NCBI GenBank assembly: GCA_021307315.1
Contig: JAJSPD010000001.1
Coordinates: 124,001 to 188,000 of the forward strand
Direction of reading: 5' to 3'
From: Bisporella sp. PMI_857
Lineage: Eukaryota > Ascomycota > Leotiomycetes > Helotiales > Helotiaceae
Length of the DNA: 64,000 nucleotides
The notes beneath the pieces were generated by a model that was given only the letters and a program-made list of their open reading frames with translations, searched no databases and was not told the origin of the DNA. Positions 46,536 to 59,080 of the stretch are shown here, in pieces. The first letter of the stretch is position 1. Each line of letters opens with the position of its first letter. A program made the translations under genes and the position numbers.

Positions 46536-48486
46536 ATATCTCACGTCATGAGCACAGGAGCAAGGATGAGGGGTTACCGAAATGCGTTGCAGTTTGGACT
46601 TAGCTTACGGAGACGGGGCAACATGTTCTTCAGTATCTGGTGTTAATGGATGATACAACCATGCTCCGGGGAAGAAAAATCGTTACACCCGTCAACGAGA
46701 TTTATACCCAAAGTCAGATTTCATACACGGCCTTTTGACACGAATAGTTATGGATGATGTCACACAACGAAATATCTCTGAGCCCAGATCCGCGCGTCTC
46801 AGTGCCCAACCGAAAGCCTTGTATGTCTTGATGCCCTATCATTGAGGGCTGCCAAAAAACAAGAGGCCTAAAGGAAACAACCCAAGAAGCGCTGTGCGTT
46901 GTCAATTCGTCAGGCTGAAGCAGACCCTGCCATGTGAGATATGAGTGGGGAAGAGTGCTTGGTGAGGCTGCGCAGGGCTGGAGGACACACTCCGTAGAAT
47001 GCTAGTGATGCTGTACATACAACTCTATAGATAACATGACCGATTGAGATCGAATAAAGATATATGTAATTTTTCCCATCCAAAAAACAAAAACAAAAAC
47101 AAAACGGGATACTAAAATGAGAAAAAGAAAAGAAAATGATATCTTCCAAGACATGTTATATCGTTTAGTGATATCCCTAGCTACTAGCTGGAGGAAGCGT
47201 GGCATGAAAAGATGAAATGCATTCTCTTACAAATAAGTATCTACATGCCCAAGTCAGAGATGTCTAGGGGGCTCACTCGCCTACCCGTGATCAATGACAT
47301 GATAGAGGAGGTCCGTCGTCAATGATGCGAAAAAAGAAACGAAAAGAAAGAGGATGTACTTTCGTACCCAATATTATATGAAGCTGACTACCTGATTGGT
47401 ATTAGACTTCTGTGCCCCTCACCTGCTGATTTGTAACCGCTGATAGGCAGTGGCTGTGTTCCAACCTCACGTTATCCTCCCTTTGCCCCATCTTCATTTT
47501 CATTGGGAGACCTTCTCCAATTTCGCCTCATCCATCCAGTCAGGACACGAATCTCCAGCTTCATTAATTCATTGGAGCGCATTGCGGAATTGCGCTGTGT
47601 CTCTACGTTGTGACCCATCCCCATCCGCATCCCTATCCCTATCCCCCGAGCTCAGCCAAAAGCACGAGGCGAACAGGCCGACACGGTGCCTGGAGGCGCT
47701 AACAAGCGGTGAGAATTGATTCGCAAGAAGCCACCCTGCGTCCGGCCTGCAGTACAGTAAACAATCAGAGCTCGCGCCAGCGTCCCGGATCTGTCCAACC
47801 TATCCCATCAGAGGCCATCGCAAGGCACAACTCTTGAGTAAGTGGAAACCCTATTATTGCACGGCAAGTACTCTATGTATCATCAGTCGGGTGGTGAAAG
47901 CTATTACCACTTGCAAATGACCGGGTTGTCGGGGCACGTTTGTTGATGTTCTGGAGCGGCGGCTGCAGCAGACAAGGCCAGAATAATAAGCTCGTCGCAT
48001 CGCAACGCGCTCAAGAATCATAGCATCCTGTACTCTACAACCCCACGCATTTGATCGCAGCTAATGCACAATTCTTCCTGCGACCCATTGCTGACCCTCA
48101 AACCCAAGGCGCACCATTACGCAGCTCTGGAGTGAATTAAATTCTCCGGTTAGCCTTACCTTCATGTTCGCTCCCCTGGCCATTCTGACCGCGACTTTGC
48201 AGCACTTTAGAGTGGATTTTACAAGAAAAGCCCCCCCAGCATAATCAAGTCGAGTACGAGCCCCGGAGTAACGGTGAGCTGCAGTAGACCAAGTTCTTGC
48301 CGAATCGACCCAAATTTGGATAGTGTCAGCTGGAAATAGAAGGCTTCTTGCTTTGAGGATCTACGTCGCTCCTGCATAGACAAGCCCCAAACTCGCTTTT
48401 CGTAGGACAACTGGCAAGAGCCAGCGCACCAAGGAATTTTCAAGAAGGCACCATCCGATATCTGCAGCCAGCCTGAATACATCAAA
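46536..48486. other. 1.95-kb intergenic region upstream of HAP3
   Basis: No supported gene. It contains a CAAAAA-type A-rich run at about 47082-47104 and, from 47.4 kb, a CT-rich stretch (TCCCCATCC, TATCCC) typical of a fungal promoter or leader. An 89-codon frame at 47450-47719 is not protein-like. Confidence 0.5.
47082..47104 (+). repeat. CAAAAA short tandem repeat
   Basis: Imperfect run of CAAAAA units in intergenic DNA between prefoldin 2 and HAP3. Simple low-complexity sequence. Confidence 0.7.
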
Positions 48487-49560
48487 ATGAGCGACTCTCC
48501 TTCAGATCCCAAGGAGACGGAGGTTGAACAAGGCCCACAATCGCCTGACGCTGAAGCACCAATGGAAGGAAACATAGGCTACGAGTTCGAGGTACATTCA
48601 TACTCGTCGCTTCTAGAAGCTGAACGTAACACTAACTTCTTCTCAGGTGAAGGAACAGGACAGATGGCTTCCAATAGCAAATGGTTAGTCCTCTCCCTTC
48701 CGATACATTCGTCCTGATTTGCGCGCAAAATCTCCTTTTTGCATATTAAAGTTCGCCGTGACTGGTATCGCTTCCTCTATTGCACGCGCGTGTTACTACT
48801 TGACCAGTCATCAAGCTCCCTCGGAGCGCAAACGATCGAGCATTGGTTGTGCCACTGGTCACACGTCCTATCATGTCCCACGCATCTCCATCTCCTCCAC
48901 CAGAGCCCGCTCGCGCTTCAAAGTCGGGGAAACGTGATGATTCGTCTGACGCTAACATTCGTAACTTTGCACCAGTTGCTCGGATCATGAAGACTGCTCT
49001 GCCTGAGAACGCGAAAATCGCAAAGGAAGCGAAAGAGTGTATGCAAGAATGCGTGAGCGAGTTCATCTCGTTCATCACAAGTGAAGGTTCGTTCGGGGCC
49101 ATCATTCAAGACACACTGTTTGTCAAGCTAATTGTCCTATCACAGCTTCGGAAAAGTGTCACCAAGAGAAACGCAAGACTGTAAACGGAGAGGATATCTT
49201 ATTTGCCATGACCTCGTTAGGGTTTGAGAACTATGCGGAGGCATTGAAGATATATCTCTCCAAGTACCGAGAGGTAAGAATTTGAAGTCTGGGCTCAAGT
49301 ACCTGAGTGTTGACTGATCATATGTGTAGACCCAATCAGCTAGAGGCGAGAATCGTCCTGGCAGTCAAGGCTTCGGATCTGCGGCAGCTGGCTCAGGCGG
49401 AGCAAACGCGGCCTCGACCTCATTCCCTGGTGGTGAGGGTGCCAACAATATCCTAGGTGCTCAGCAATCAGAGAACACTGAGCATGATAACAATGCATAT
49501 GGGAATATATATGGCGCCCCATCCGGACACAATGGGGCTACAGGCGGAGACAATTATTGA
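48487..49560 (+). CDS. HAP3: CCAAT-binding complex subunit HAP3 (NF-YB)
   Basis: Histone-fold subunit of the CCAAT-binding HAP/NF-Y factor, which in fungi controls respiration, iron and redox genes. Five exons (48487-48591, 48647-48683, 48976-49086, 49146-49273, 49330-49560) give 203 aa. The core reads [52 protein letters not shown] and [20 protein letters not shown], then [15 protein letters not shown]. The tail is Gly/Ala/Asn-rich. The 292-nt intron 2 is unusually long and stays open in the core reading frame for its last 130 nt, with an ATG at 48873, so a second promoter could yield a protein with a different N-terminus. The main form was chosen because [16 protein letters not shown] is conserved. 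Confidence 0.96.
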
Positions 49561-50397
49561 CGATCAGCACTGTAATGGCCATCAATTGTATTATGCTAAG
49601 CCCTGAGACGTTTGGGATGGTTGGAATGTACGAGGTGTTCAGTGTATTGATTATGAGGCATGGATGGGATTAGGGAATGGATAACGGAACAGAGATACCA
49701 ATGAGGTGTACATGAAGGTCAGGACCAAAAGTTCATTTCTCTTTTGCTTTAGACATCTAGTTCTAGGAGCAATGCTTCACCAACAGGGCTCAGAGATTCA
49801 GAACCATCTGAGCAAGACAACAGGATGTAGGATAAACAGCCCTGGCATATTATATCAACACAATTTGCAGAACTTTCCTATTCGGAGAGTGCTTGGATAT
49901 ATTTGCGAACCGATTGCTTAGCAAGTACTCGTATTTCTTGTACCCGGTCGTTGGTACTAGATCACATAGGCCTTTTTAAGCGCCAAGCTCACTGATTAAC
50001 CACGATCTCCAGGAAGTTGCTGCATATTGTTTGTGCGACATCACCAACAGCCATATGATTTGTTAAAAGAGTAACTAATAGCTGGAAGAATATAGCCATG
50101 GATGAAGCACACAAGGACTACAGGGTGCTGGCATATATTAATGTTGAGGGAAAAAAATGTTTCGTAGATATGCTGACTATTTGATAAAACTATTTTGCCC
50201 AATAGTCTTATCCATTAAGTCACGTGCAAATTACCCATAAAAAAGTCGTCGAGATGTTTGGGTTTTCATGCAGACCGGCAAACACTGAACTGCAATCTTC
50301 GAACAAATATCATCTTGTGCCTTTCTATTCATAACACCAATTCTGATTCATTCCATGATACATACAGGCATAGCTAGCTCAGTAATATTTAGTTGTC
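49561..50397. other. Intergenic region between HAP3 and RRN3
   Basis: 840 bp with the HAP3 3' UTR and the RRN3 promoter. A GTCACGTGC E-box core lies at about 50219-50227, 170 bp upstream of the RRN3 start. No gene seen. Confidence 0.5.
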
Positions 50398-52476
50398 ATG
50401 GTGTCCCGCATCGAGATGGGGCTGTCTCTTGACACCACGAAGGCTATTAAACCCCTCCTCCGACATTCCACACTCTCAGCTGGTTCCGTGCGAAAGAGCG
50501 ATGAGGCTTCTCTCGATTCAGACATAGATATGCTTTTAACCCTTCCCAGTCCGCGAAAGCGAGCGAAGGTCACATTCAATCCAAATGTCGAGGAGAAAGT
50601 AATGGAGGAGTACAGCAGGAGCCTAGATTCAGTCCGACGAGAGGTACGTATGGCTATCGAAGCACATGTGAGGGGTAGCAGTGATGAGGCATACAACAGA
50701 ATCAAGGAGATATTCTCACCACGTCAAGAAGATGAGGATGAGGATGAACAGCCGAGCAATGAGGAGATGCGGGCGTATATCCTGGCGCTTGCTGCTCATG
50801 CCTCACTATTGAACAAGAACTGTGCCGATATAATCAAGACTCTGATATCGTTCGAATGGATGGGTAGAGACGAGAGGTTCGTGAGAGCATATGTACAATT
50901 TCTCGGAAGTCTAGCCACGTCTCAAGGTGCCATTGTCATAAACTACATTCTCGATATGCTCACACGCAACTTCGCTGGAGGTATAAACTCCGCTCCACAG
51001 TGCCGTGACTTCTCTAACAGACTTCCAGTCAGATTCTCCAGTGGTCGACTCCATGGGTGTCCCAGTGTCTCACGAGAGCAGCTTCTATCACGAGTTCATG
51101 CAGCGATGAAATACCTGCTACATCTCATTCCTTCCGCGAGCAGCAATCTTTTGCCTCAATTATCGCCAAAGTTCCCAACCGAGGATGATAGCAAAACCTC
51201 TCACCTAATTTACGTGAAAAACCTATTCCATTTAGTCGAATATGCTCCTGAGTTAAAGGCAGAAGTCTTATCCCTCATAACAGACCGTTTGGTCAATATT
51301 GATGTGCATATGCAAACGGATCTTGAAGACGTCGACGATGATATCGTAGCGGCAGTGGTTGACGCACTCTCTCTTAGTTCGTCAAGGATTAAGGATGAGG
51401 CCGAAGAGGAGGAGATGGATAGCGATGCTGACTCCGACACAAGCGATGAAGATATGCCAATTCAAACAAGACGAGCGAAGGAGATTCATTCTAAAGTGGA
51501 GAAAATGGATGCAATGATTGATCAGTTGTTTACATACTACGAGCCAGTATTTGAAAACCCTGACAGTCCGGCAGCAATAGCACTTTTTGATACCCTCATT
51601 GGACACTTCGAGACCATCATATTGCCTACCTACTCATCGCGGCACACCCAATTCTTACTCTTCCACTATGCGCAAAAGTCCGAAACTTTTATGGACAAGT
51701 TTGCCGGCCACTGTGTTGCTATAGCATTCGATAAGAGCCGGCCTGCAGTGCTTCAGCAGTCTGCGGCTGCATACCTGGCAAGTTTTGTTGCGCGAGGCAA
51801 ACATGTGGAAACTGAAACTGTGCGCGTCGTCTTCCAGCTATTCGGGGACGAGTTGAAGGTTATCCGCCAAAAAGAAGAAGCAAACTGTCGCGGCCCCAAC
51901 CTTCAGAGATATACCACTTACTACACCATGACACAAGCTCTCTTATACATATTCTGCTTCAGATGGCAGGACCTGGTTGATTCACCCGACATCCTTGAGG
52001 AAGATGACCCCGATGCGTTTATCAAGCAGGATTTCAACTGGGTACCTGGTGTAAAGGAAATACTGACCCAGACCATCTACTCTAAGCTGAACCCTTTGAA
52101 AGTTTGTTGTGCGCCAATCGTCACCGAGTTTGCGAAGATCACCCGCCATCTATCTTTCATGTACATCTACCCTCTCCTCGAAAAGAACGAGCGCATCCAT
52201 CTCAGCCAGTTTGCTGGCTCACATGCGAGCGGCAGAATAAGAGATGCGGGAGTCGCCGGACGAAATGAGAACTGGCACCAGCTCGACGCTCAGTTTCCGT
52301 TCGACCCTTATCAACTACCTATTAGTAAACATTGGGTGGAACCCGACTATGTGCAATGGAAAGGGCTACCAGGATTGGAGGAAGAATACGACGAGAGCGA
52401 CGATGAAATCGTAGATGACTGTGAGGATGACGAGGCTGAGGAGAACACTGGCACCGACGACGATTTTGAAGAGTGA
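50398..52476 (+). CDS. RRN3: RNA polymerase I initiation factor Rrn3
   Basis: HEAT-repeat factor that bridges RNA polymerase I to core promoter factors at rDNA; its phosphorylation links ribosome synthesis to growth. Modelled with one 48-nt intron (50981-51028) that contains no stop and keeps the frame, giving 676 aa; the spliced reading NFAGVRFSSGRLHGCPSVSR fits the family better than the unspliced. Further segments: VHAAMKYLLHLIPSASSNLL, YAPELKAEVLSLITDRLVNI with DVHMQTDLED, acidic Ser-rich insert, then SRPAVLQQSAAAYLASFVAR, and CCAPIVTEFAKITRHLSFMY. The tail is strongly acidic. Confidence 0.94.
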   Translation: MVSRIEMGLSLDTTKAIKPLLRHSTLSAGSVRKSDEASLDSDIDMLLTLPSPRKRAKVTFNPNVEEKVMEEYSRSLDSVRREVRMAIEAHVRGSSDEAYNRIKEIFSPRQEDEDEDEQPSNEEMRAYILALAAHASLLNKNCADIIKTLISFEWMGRDERFVRAYVQFLGSLATSQGAIVINYILDMLTRNFAGGINSAPQCRDFSNRLPVRFSSGRLHGCPSVSREQLLSRVHAAMKYLLHLIPSASSNLLPQLSPKFPTEDDSKTSHLIYVKNLFHLVEYAPELKAEVLSLITDRLVNIDVHMQTDLEDVDDDIVAAVVDALSLSSSRIKDEAEEEEMDSDADSDTSDEDMPIQTRRAKEIHSKVEKMDAMIDQLFTYYEPVFENPDSPAAIALFDTLIGHFETIILPTYSSRHTQFLLFHYAQKSETFMDKFAGHCVAIAFDKSRPAVLQQSAAAYLASFVARGKHVETETVRVVFQLFGDELKVIRQKEEANCRGPNLQRYTTYYTMTQALLYIFCFRWQDLVDSPDILEEDDPDAFIKQDFNWVPGVKEILTQTIYSKLNPLKVCCAPIVTEFAKITRHLSFMYIYPLLEKNERIHLSQFAGSHASGRIRDAGVAGRNENWHQLDAQFPFDPYQLPISKHWVEPDYVQWKGLPGLEEEYDESDDEIVDDCEDDEAEENTGTDDDFEE

Positions 52477-52775
52477 TAACTTGCATTGCGGAGTTTGGGT
52501 TTCCAGGTTTATGTGCAATGGCGTCCCAGTCATTTTAGCGAGGCGTAGAGCGGCAAAACATGGGAATTTTGTTGCATAGGAGGCGTTTGGTATTGGCCGG
52601 CACTTCGGATTGGGACAGGGGCTACCAGGTCTATGATATATATGAAGGGAGATTTTACTGGGAACGTGGCTTCACTTCCCAGAAATTGGAACGTTACACA
52701 TACAACATTTCTGTCCCATATTTGGTAGACTAAAATAAAGATCTTCTCAATTGGTATTTTAACGTGTACGCCTTT

Positions 52776-55700
52776 TCACAACGCCTTCACAATGCTCCTT
52801 TCATCAAACAGATCCTTAAGAACACCCTTTTTACAGCCCTCCAAATCCAGAACACTCATAGAATATGTACTCTCGAACGCAAATATGCTTAGCTGGCTGA
52901 AGAATGGTCTCAGTACTTTGCCTACCAATTCGTCTTTTCTCTCCCATGTCCCCTCGTCACTTATGCCGCCTGGCCCAATCAATGGTCGCCGTGTGAGGCT
53001 ATGTGATGCGTTCATGGTAGAAGATTCTGTTTGGTGGGATGACAGAGCTGTTAGTCCCAATTCTTCTGAGAGCTCGTCCACAAGAGCGGCGGGCTCAAAA
53101 TTCGCCGGTCTGTAAACGGCATCAATTGTATCGGTGATGAAGAGCCATTCGTGAAGTTGGAAGTCGTCGGGCGCTATGCAGAGTAGTGTGTCTAGCAGTT
53201 TGCAGGCTTGAAGCACTGAGTAGTTGTTATATGTTTCTGAAGGCAAGCTGTGATCTGGTGCAAGAACCGAAGAGATGACAGCGTATAATTCCGTGTTGAT
53301 TATGGGCCACAGATTTGCGAGGTGGATGGCCGATGTTTTGAGAGCTAGGGCACGGAGGAGAAGATAAATATCTGCTCTAGTTGTCGATGATGGTGATGAG
53401 GTTGTAGTAGCCGCAAGAAGATCAACAATGCGTTCTTGTATTGTAGGGAGATCCGCAACGAAATGGTCATCACTGGTGGCTAATATGAGTGTGGCCACTC
53501 TGCGCAGATTGAGCTGAGTCCGCCGGTCTGATTCAAGTCTGGCCGAAGTTGCTCCAACACCAAACACTATTCCTGCAGTTGAAGGGGCTAGTAGGCGTGA
53601 AAGCAACTCTGGCATTCGTTCTTTATCGCTCAATGTCCACTGCTTTAGTAGTGAAAGCCAATCGCTTTGTACGAGATTGAGAGGGTTAGCAAAAAATCTA
53701 TGATCATTGAAAGCATCCCCAAGGTCTCTCTTCCAATATTTTTGAGTGTTTGGTAATCTCGAAAGTTGATAAAGTAGAACTAAGGTGCTTTGAGAAATAT
53801 TCTCTGGATAAGTTTTTGATTTGAATGTTGGTCCAATAACACTTGTGGAGATAGCAGTCACCGCACTTAGGACTCGATCAGGCTCGACAAGAATCTTTGG
53901 GAGGTTAGGAGCAATGTCGGCCAAAATACCCACAACGTCTTCCGCCCTCGAAGTAGACCGGTCAATTGGACTGGTATCCAAAAATCCCATAGGTCTTGTC
54001 GTGAAAAGTGCAGTGAGCAATCGAAGAAACAAGTCCTTAAATCGTTAACAAAAATTTCGCTTCAAAGTTACTCTGTTTCAACTTACTGCAAGCTCCTTGC
54101 GCATACGGCGCTGCTCTCCAAAATTGGTATTGTCGACCTTCTCTCCTAATATGGATGCAAATTCAACAAGACTTGGCAAGGTCTGTCGATGAGGGAAAGG
54201 ATTCGTTAACAAGTCTTTGAGAAAAGTCATGCAGTCCGTCCAAATCTCGTCCATGGCGTCATCGTCTAACGAGCGTGCATACTCTACTAAGAATATTACC
54301 AAGTCGGAATCACTTATTGATGCTGTCAGAGTGGACTTTCGTGAAGGATCTAAAGCATTGGGATTTGTGCGACTGTAGATTGCATTGAATATAGCAGGTA
54401 TTGTGTGTTTTGGTCGCGATCCGTCCAAGACATGGAGAAGGTTAAAAACGACTGGCAACCTCGAGCTAGTGTCAGTCACTGCAGATCTTTGCCATACTTC
54501 TACCACTGTTTCTAAACACTCTAGGGCCTCGGCTGCAAACAGGTGCTCGAGGAGTCTACGAGCGCGGTTTCTCATGCGTAAAGAAGTGTAATTGAACGAA
54601 GCAGTGGACTCTGCATCTTGAAGACCACCTAGTGGCCCACCCCAAGACCAGATTTTGAAGCATATACGGACGGCATCTTGAAATGATAACAATACAGTGA
54701 GTCGATTGTTAGCAGTAGCGCTTCTGGCTTCCGGCGTCTGAGATGTGAAAACACCGGACACCATATTGCCAAAGAACCCCTGCGGTTGCTCGGGGCTTTT
54801 CGCCACTGGCAGCCTCAGTTCTTCCTGGATAAGGCGATCATGACCTCTCGCCAGAACATGCTCAAGCCCGTTCAACAAAGATATCAACGTTGACTCGGGA
54901 GCACTTAAATGTTCGGCTGCCACACCAGTATTCTTGAAGGTGATCTGAAGATTTTCAAAAGTCGTTCCAATTTGAGAGCACAGAGTCTCTACAAGTGGTA
55001 TAAGGATCTGAAATATGGTGTCTTGGTAGAACGACAGGCATTCGGTAAGAAAATTGACCCAACTATCTAGCACAGATCTGCTATTCACAGCCGCAAAGCC
55101 TGCTTGGAGGCATTTAACTAAGGATGGTGGTGGAGGGGGAATATGTGGAATTTGTTGATCACCGCTGTCTAATCCAAAAGAGAGCCGTGAAGTTTGCACT
55201 GGAGTATCTTGGGTAGGTGCACGCTTTTGCTCCGTGCTTGGGGATACAGGAGAAGGTTGAAATGTATTTCGTATTTTGAGCGCATCATATGCAACATCCA
55301 GAAGCAGCACCTGGATGAAAGGGTCTGGGCCATTCAATGACTGGGCCAGTCGGTCGATTAGGACATGTTCTAGTTGAAGTTCTGCAAGGGGCAAAGCATA
55401 CGGGCTAAGAAGGATTTGGTGAAGTGTGGTCAATGCAGTGCGATGGAATTGACTGATCCGAGGCTGCAATTGTACATTGCCTGGATTGTGGCTTCCGGAG
55501 ATGGCTCGCAGGCAGACATGCAAGAAAAATTCAAGAAGAGTAATCTCTCCGTCACGCCCAGCTATAGATCGTTAGCGCTTGTATCCGCTAGACGGATATT
55601 GATGAAATACATACTAATTCGGAATAAAGATCGATAGGTTGTGTCTGTGGAAATAGAGTTCTCGGCCAAAGCAGCCCACATGCTATCGGAGGACCATCTT

Positions 55701-58700
55701 AGAATGTTTGACAGTGTTCGAAGATAGTAATGGCATTGCTCCACATCATCCTCATCAGCATAACCTTTAGTATCACTGTATAGAAAACTTGGATTATCCT
55801 CAGCAATGGTTTGGAGAAATTGGAAGCTCGAGAACTTTGCCACGAACAAATGAAACATTCTGCTGGGAGTTAGTGATCTCAGTGTATATAGTAATTTACC
55901 TCCGTAAGAACTCACTTGTCAATTCCGACAAGGCTTTGTAGCCAAGTCCGCGTATTCATAAACAGCTGTGTCCCCTCATCGAGGAGTGCATCTAGCATTA
56001 GAAACAAGGGTCTTGCAAGCATCACTTCATAATTCCCAATACCTGATAGACGTGCTGAACTCTTAGTTTCCTTAGCATTTGCCCTAACGGCTTTGGATGT
56101 TCGACGGTCAACATGACCAGCATTGTCCTGTAGAGTATGCGTCCATAAGATGCTGAAGCTTCTGCCTGGATCTGCATCTCGAACAGCATACGTTCCGCTG
56201 GTATCATGTTCGAGCATAATGGCACATATCGAAGCCTCAATATCGCGATTGGGTAGTGACAATGTCGATTGCAGTTGCCATAGACATCGGACTGTCTCTA
56301 CATGGTATTTTGGATGGGAGGCTGAGAGGTAGGACCAAGCTATTCGGACCAGTGGATCAACGAGGTCTGATATGTCATCCGTTGTAATGTAAGCCGAGGA
56401 GTATAGACTCGAGGCAAGGGAAGTAATCGACGCATATACATGGAAGGATGGCTGCGATGGCAATCGTAAACTGTTATGCATTGATGCAAGAATTCTCTTC
56501 TCGTCCAGACTTTTGGCCTTTGGCACTTTTCTTAACATAATTGTCAATAGTTTGCTTTTGATGCCAACATCAGCACTTGATACCGGATCACATAGGCTCT
56601 GACAAGTGATATTTCCAACCCGTTTCATGAGGAGCTCGCCTACTTCCGAGGACGAAAATGGAGGTGGACCCGAATCAAGATTTCCTTGATCATGGACATA
56701 AAATGTCTTAATCTTTTGAAGTATCTCAAAGCTTGGTACCTCACGCATAGAGCCTCCTTCAGAAACCATTGATTGACTGGTGGATGGACGTGTTTGAAAG
56801 GCATGTTCTGGAATAAGTTCTATCAACTTGATGGCAGTGTTCAAGGCCAGGTTCGGCACGTCTTTGCTGCCTTCCGAAAGGGCCAGCACTGTTTGCTTGG
56901 ACTTTTCCTTTGACTCTTCAAGCATTGTCAATACAGTCAAAGCTGTCAGCGGTGCATGAACCAAAAGCACTGTGAGGCCAAAGTAAGCATATAATGGTGG
57001 CAAGCACATGTAGCCACGAGATCAGTTAAAAACAACTTACTTTCTTCTTCTCGAACATTAAAATGCGTTATAATAAAGTTCACCAGCAATAGTTTATCAG
57101 ATCTTTCCGATGCCGAAGACTTTCCAGATCTGGTTGCCTCAGTATTAGTTATTCAGACACTGGAAACCAGAATCTCGGATGTGCCTCATATCTGCTCCAG
57201 AAGTAACTTACCCAATAGCTAGTGCAATCAAGCCAGCGATCTTACCCCAAATCAAGCCACTCTCAACACCGTCGAAGAAAACACTTGCGCTCCGTAAAAC
57301 CTCAGTGAAGTCTGTTTTACTAGTAGCAGTGGTATTGTATTTGCGAACACTGTCCACAACTGGGAGAAATATATCTGCCACAACAAGACCACCAATCTCC
57401 CACCGATCCATTAATGAAAGGCAAATCCGAAATGGCTTGGCTCTTTCCACCGGATTGCTGACGTCTCGTTCAATCAGTTTGAGGAGAGCTTGTGTCAAAG
57501 GATGTAAACCAAACTCCTCGAAATAAATTGTCTTTGAAGAAGTCTGTGCCTGGTTCTGGTCGCCACCATTGTCTATTGGAGATTCCGGACCTACTTCACC
57601 ATCATTGACGACTGGCTCCGGGCCAAGAAGCCATGTCCACAGGCGTCGGTTCAAGCTCATATCTCTGCGGGCAACTACCCCAGCGGCTGCGGCAATCAGG
57701 AGTTCTAGGTCCTCTGGCTTCACTCTTTTTTGTAAGACAGCGGAGTGCAATGGCATATGGGTCACAAGCAGATCCAAGAAACCACGCTGGATTAGGAGCT
57801 GCTCATCAGCCAAACCCGCAGCGAAGCATCTAAGTAATAACCCAGGCTCGGGAGAAGTTACAATTTCAGCCAAGCGATCAGAACTCACACCAACATCACT
57901 CGTGGAGTTGCTAACTGCGGGTAATAAGTCTTGCGTAATAGGGTGGCCCAACTTAGGAAGATTGCGAGTCAGATAGGCGAGAGCTCCAAGTCGACGGCTG
58001 TTACTAGTTATTGCGGCGAGAAAGAAACATTGCCAAAAGTACTCATCGCCAGTGTTATGATTTTGATCTAGATCCTCCCCGCCAGCAGGTCTCACACTCT
58101 TTTTGAAGCCATCCAGGAGGTTGAGTGTTCTTTCAAAGTCCTCGCTTGTTTCCTCCTCAAGGCCCGGCAGTAGTGCAAGTATAATGGCTTTCAGAGCTGG
58201 ACGAAGGGCGCGAGAACTGAGCCCAACAACATAAGTTTCCAAAAGGTCTAGGAAAGGTCCTCGAACCGAGAGCGATGCAAACGACAGTGTTGTTGAGAGA
58301 CCAGGAAGATATAGAGGTAAGTCCTATATCAAATTAGCGGCCTGATATCATAACTGAAAAATAATTCCAGTAGCATCATACCCGCGACAAATTATCCTTC
58401 CCTATAAAAGAGAATATAAAGCCATATACTTCCAGAGTCTTCTGATGTACGCCTGAAGGAAGTGAAGGGTTGAGACATTGCGCTAGGCGTTTGGACACAA
58501 TAGGTTTCGAAGGAATAATGGCGACATTGGACGGGTGTGCCTGTAAAGCCTATGATACACCTCTATTAGCACTGAATATGCACCAAGAGCATGAGACGTA
58601 CCTTCAATAGCCTGCCTAGAAAGCTAATATAATCTGCCCATTCTTGTAGACTCTGGTTCTCAAACAATGACAGCGCTCTTTCGATAGAGGACTCCCATCT

Positions 58701-58887
58701 TCGAAATGCTTTGTCCTTGTTAAGCGGCTCATCTAATTTATGTTAGAGCTACAGGTCTTCCTATGCTATGGCAGAGTCTTGATGAGGGTAACAGACCAGG
58801 CTGGTTCCATTTCCTAGCAACCGGAGAAGCTCGTCCAGAGCTTTCAGGCGACGGGGATTGACGCCCAGACCCGGGCTCAAGGGCCAT
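52776..58887 (-). CDS. DOP1: Dopey-family protein Dop1
   Basis: Very large peripheral membrane protein that works with Mon2 and the Neo1 flippase on endosome-to-Golgi traffic; required for cell polarity and morphogenesis in Aspergillus (DopA). Nine exons: 58887-58797, 58732-58602, 58549-58382, 58323-57212, 57129-57041, 56969-55916, 55859-55615, 55561-54087 and 54035-52776, about 1874 aa. The N-terminal Dopey domain is clear: DKAFRRWESSIERALSLF, LQEWADYISFLGRLLKAL, CLNPSLPSGVHQKTLEVYGF, IFSFIGKDNLSRDLPLYLPG and PFLDLLETYVVGL. The rest is helical with conserved-looking C-terminal blocks such as QPRISQFHRTALTTLHQIL. The start MALEPGSGRQSPSPE sits before a short first intron. The intron at 57040-56970 is doubtful, see findings. 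Divergent from MON1. Confidence 0.92.
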
Positions 58888-59080
58888 AATGCTTGCAAAT
58901 CTCCAAATATGTGATCCAGACCATTTGCATCTTCTCTAGGGTGCTCCACGAAGCTGATCCTTTGTGGTCAGTGTGTCCCTTCAAGTGTCGGTTAATTTTG
59001 AGATTCGAAGCTCCACGTTAGGACCCCTGCATTGACATCACCAACAATTCAATGATGTTCCAGCAATCGACTGGGACTTC
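58888..59080. promoter_or_regulatory. DOP1/MON1 divergent promoter
   Basis: 193 bp between divergent start codons of two endosomal traffic genes, so some control elements are probably shared. No named element recognised. Confidence 0.5.

Noticed and set aside
47450..47719. 89-codon plus-strand frame in the HAP3 upstream region
   Set aside because: Composition follows the CT-rich DNA, typical of a non-coding leader.
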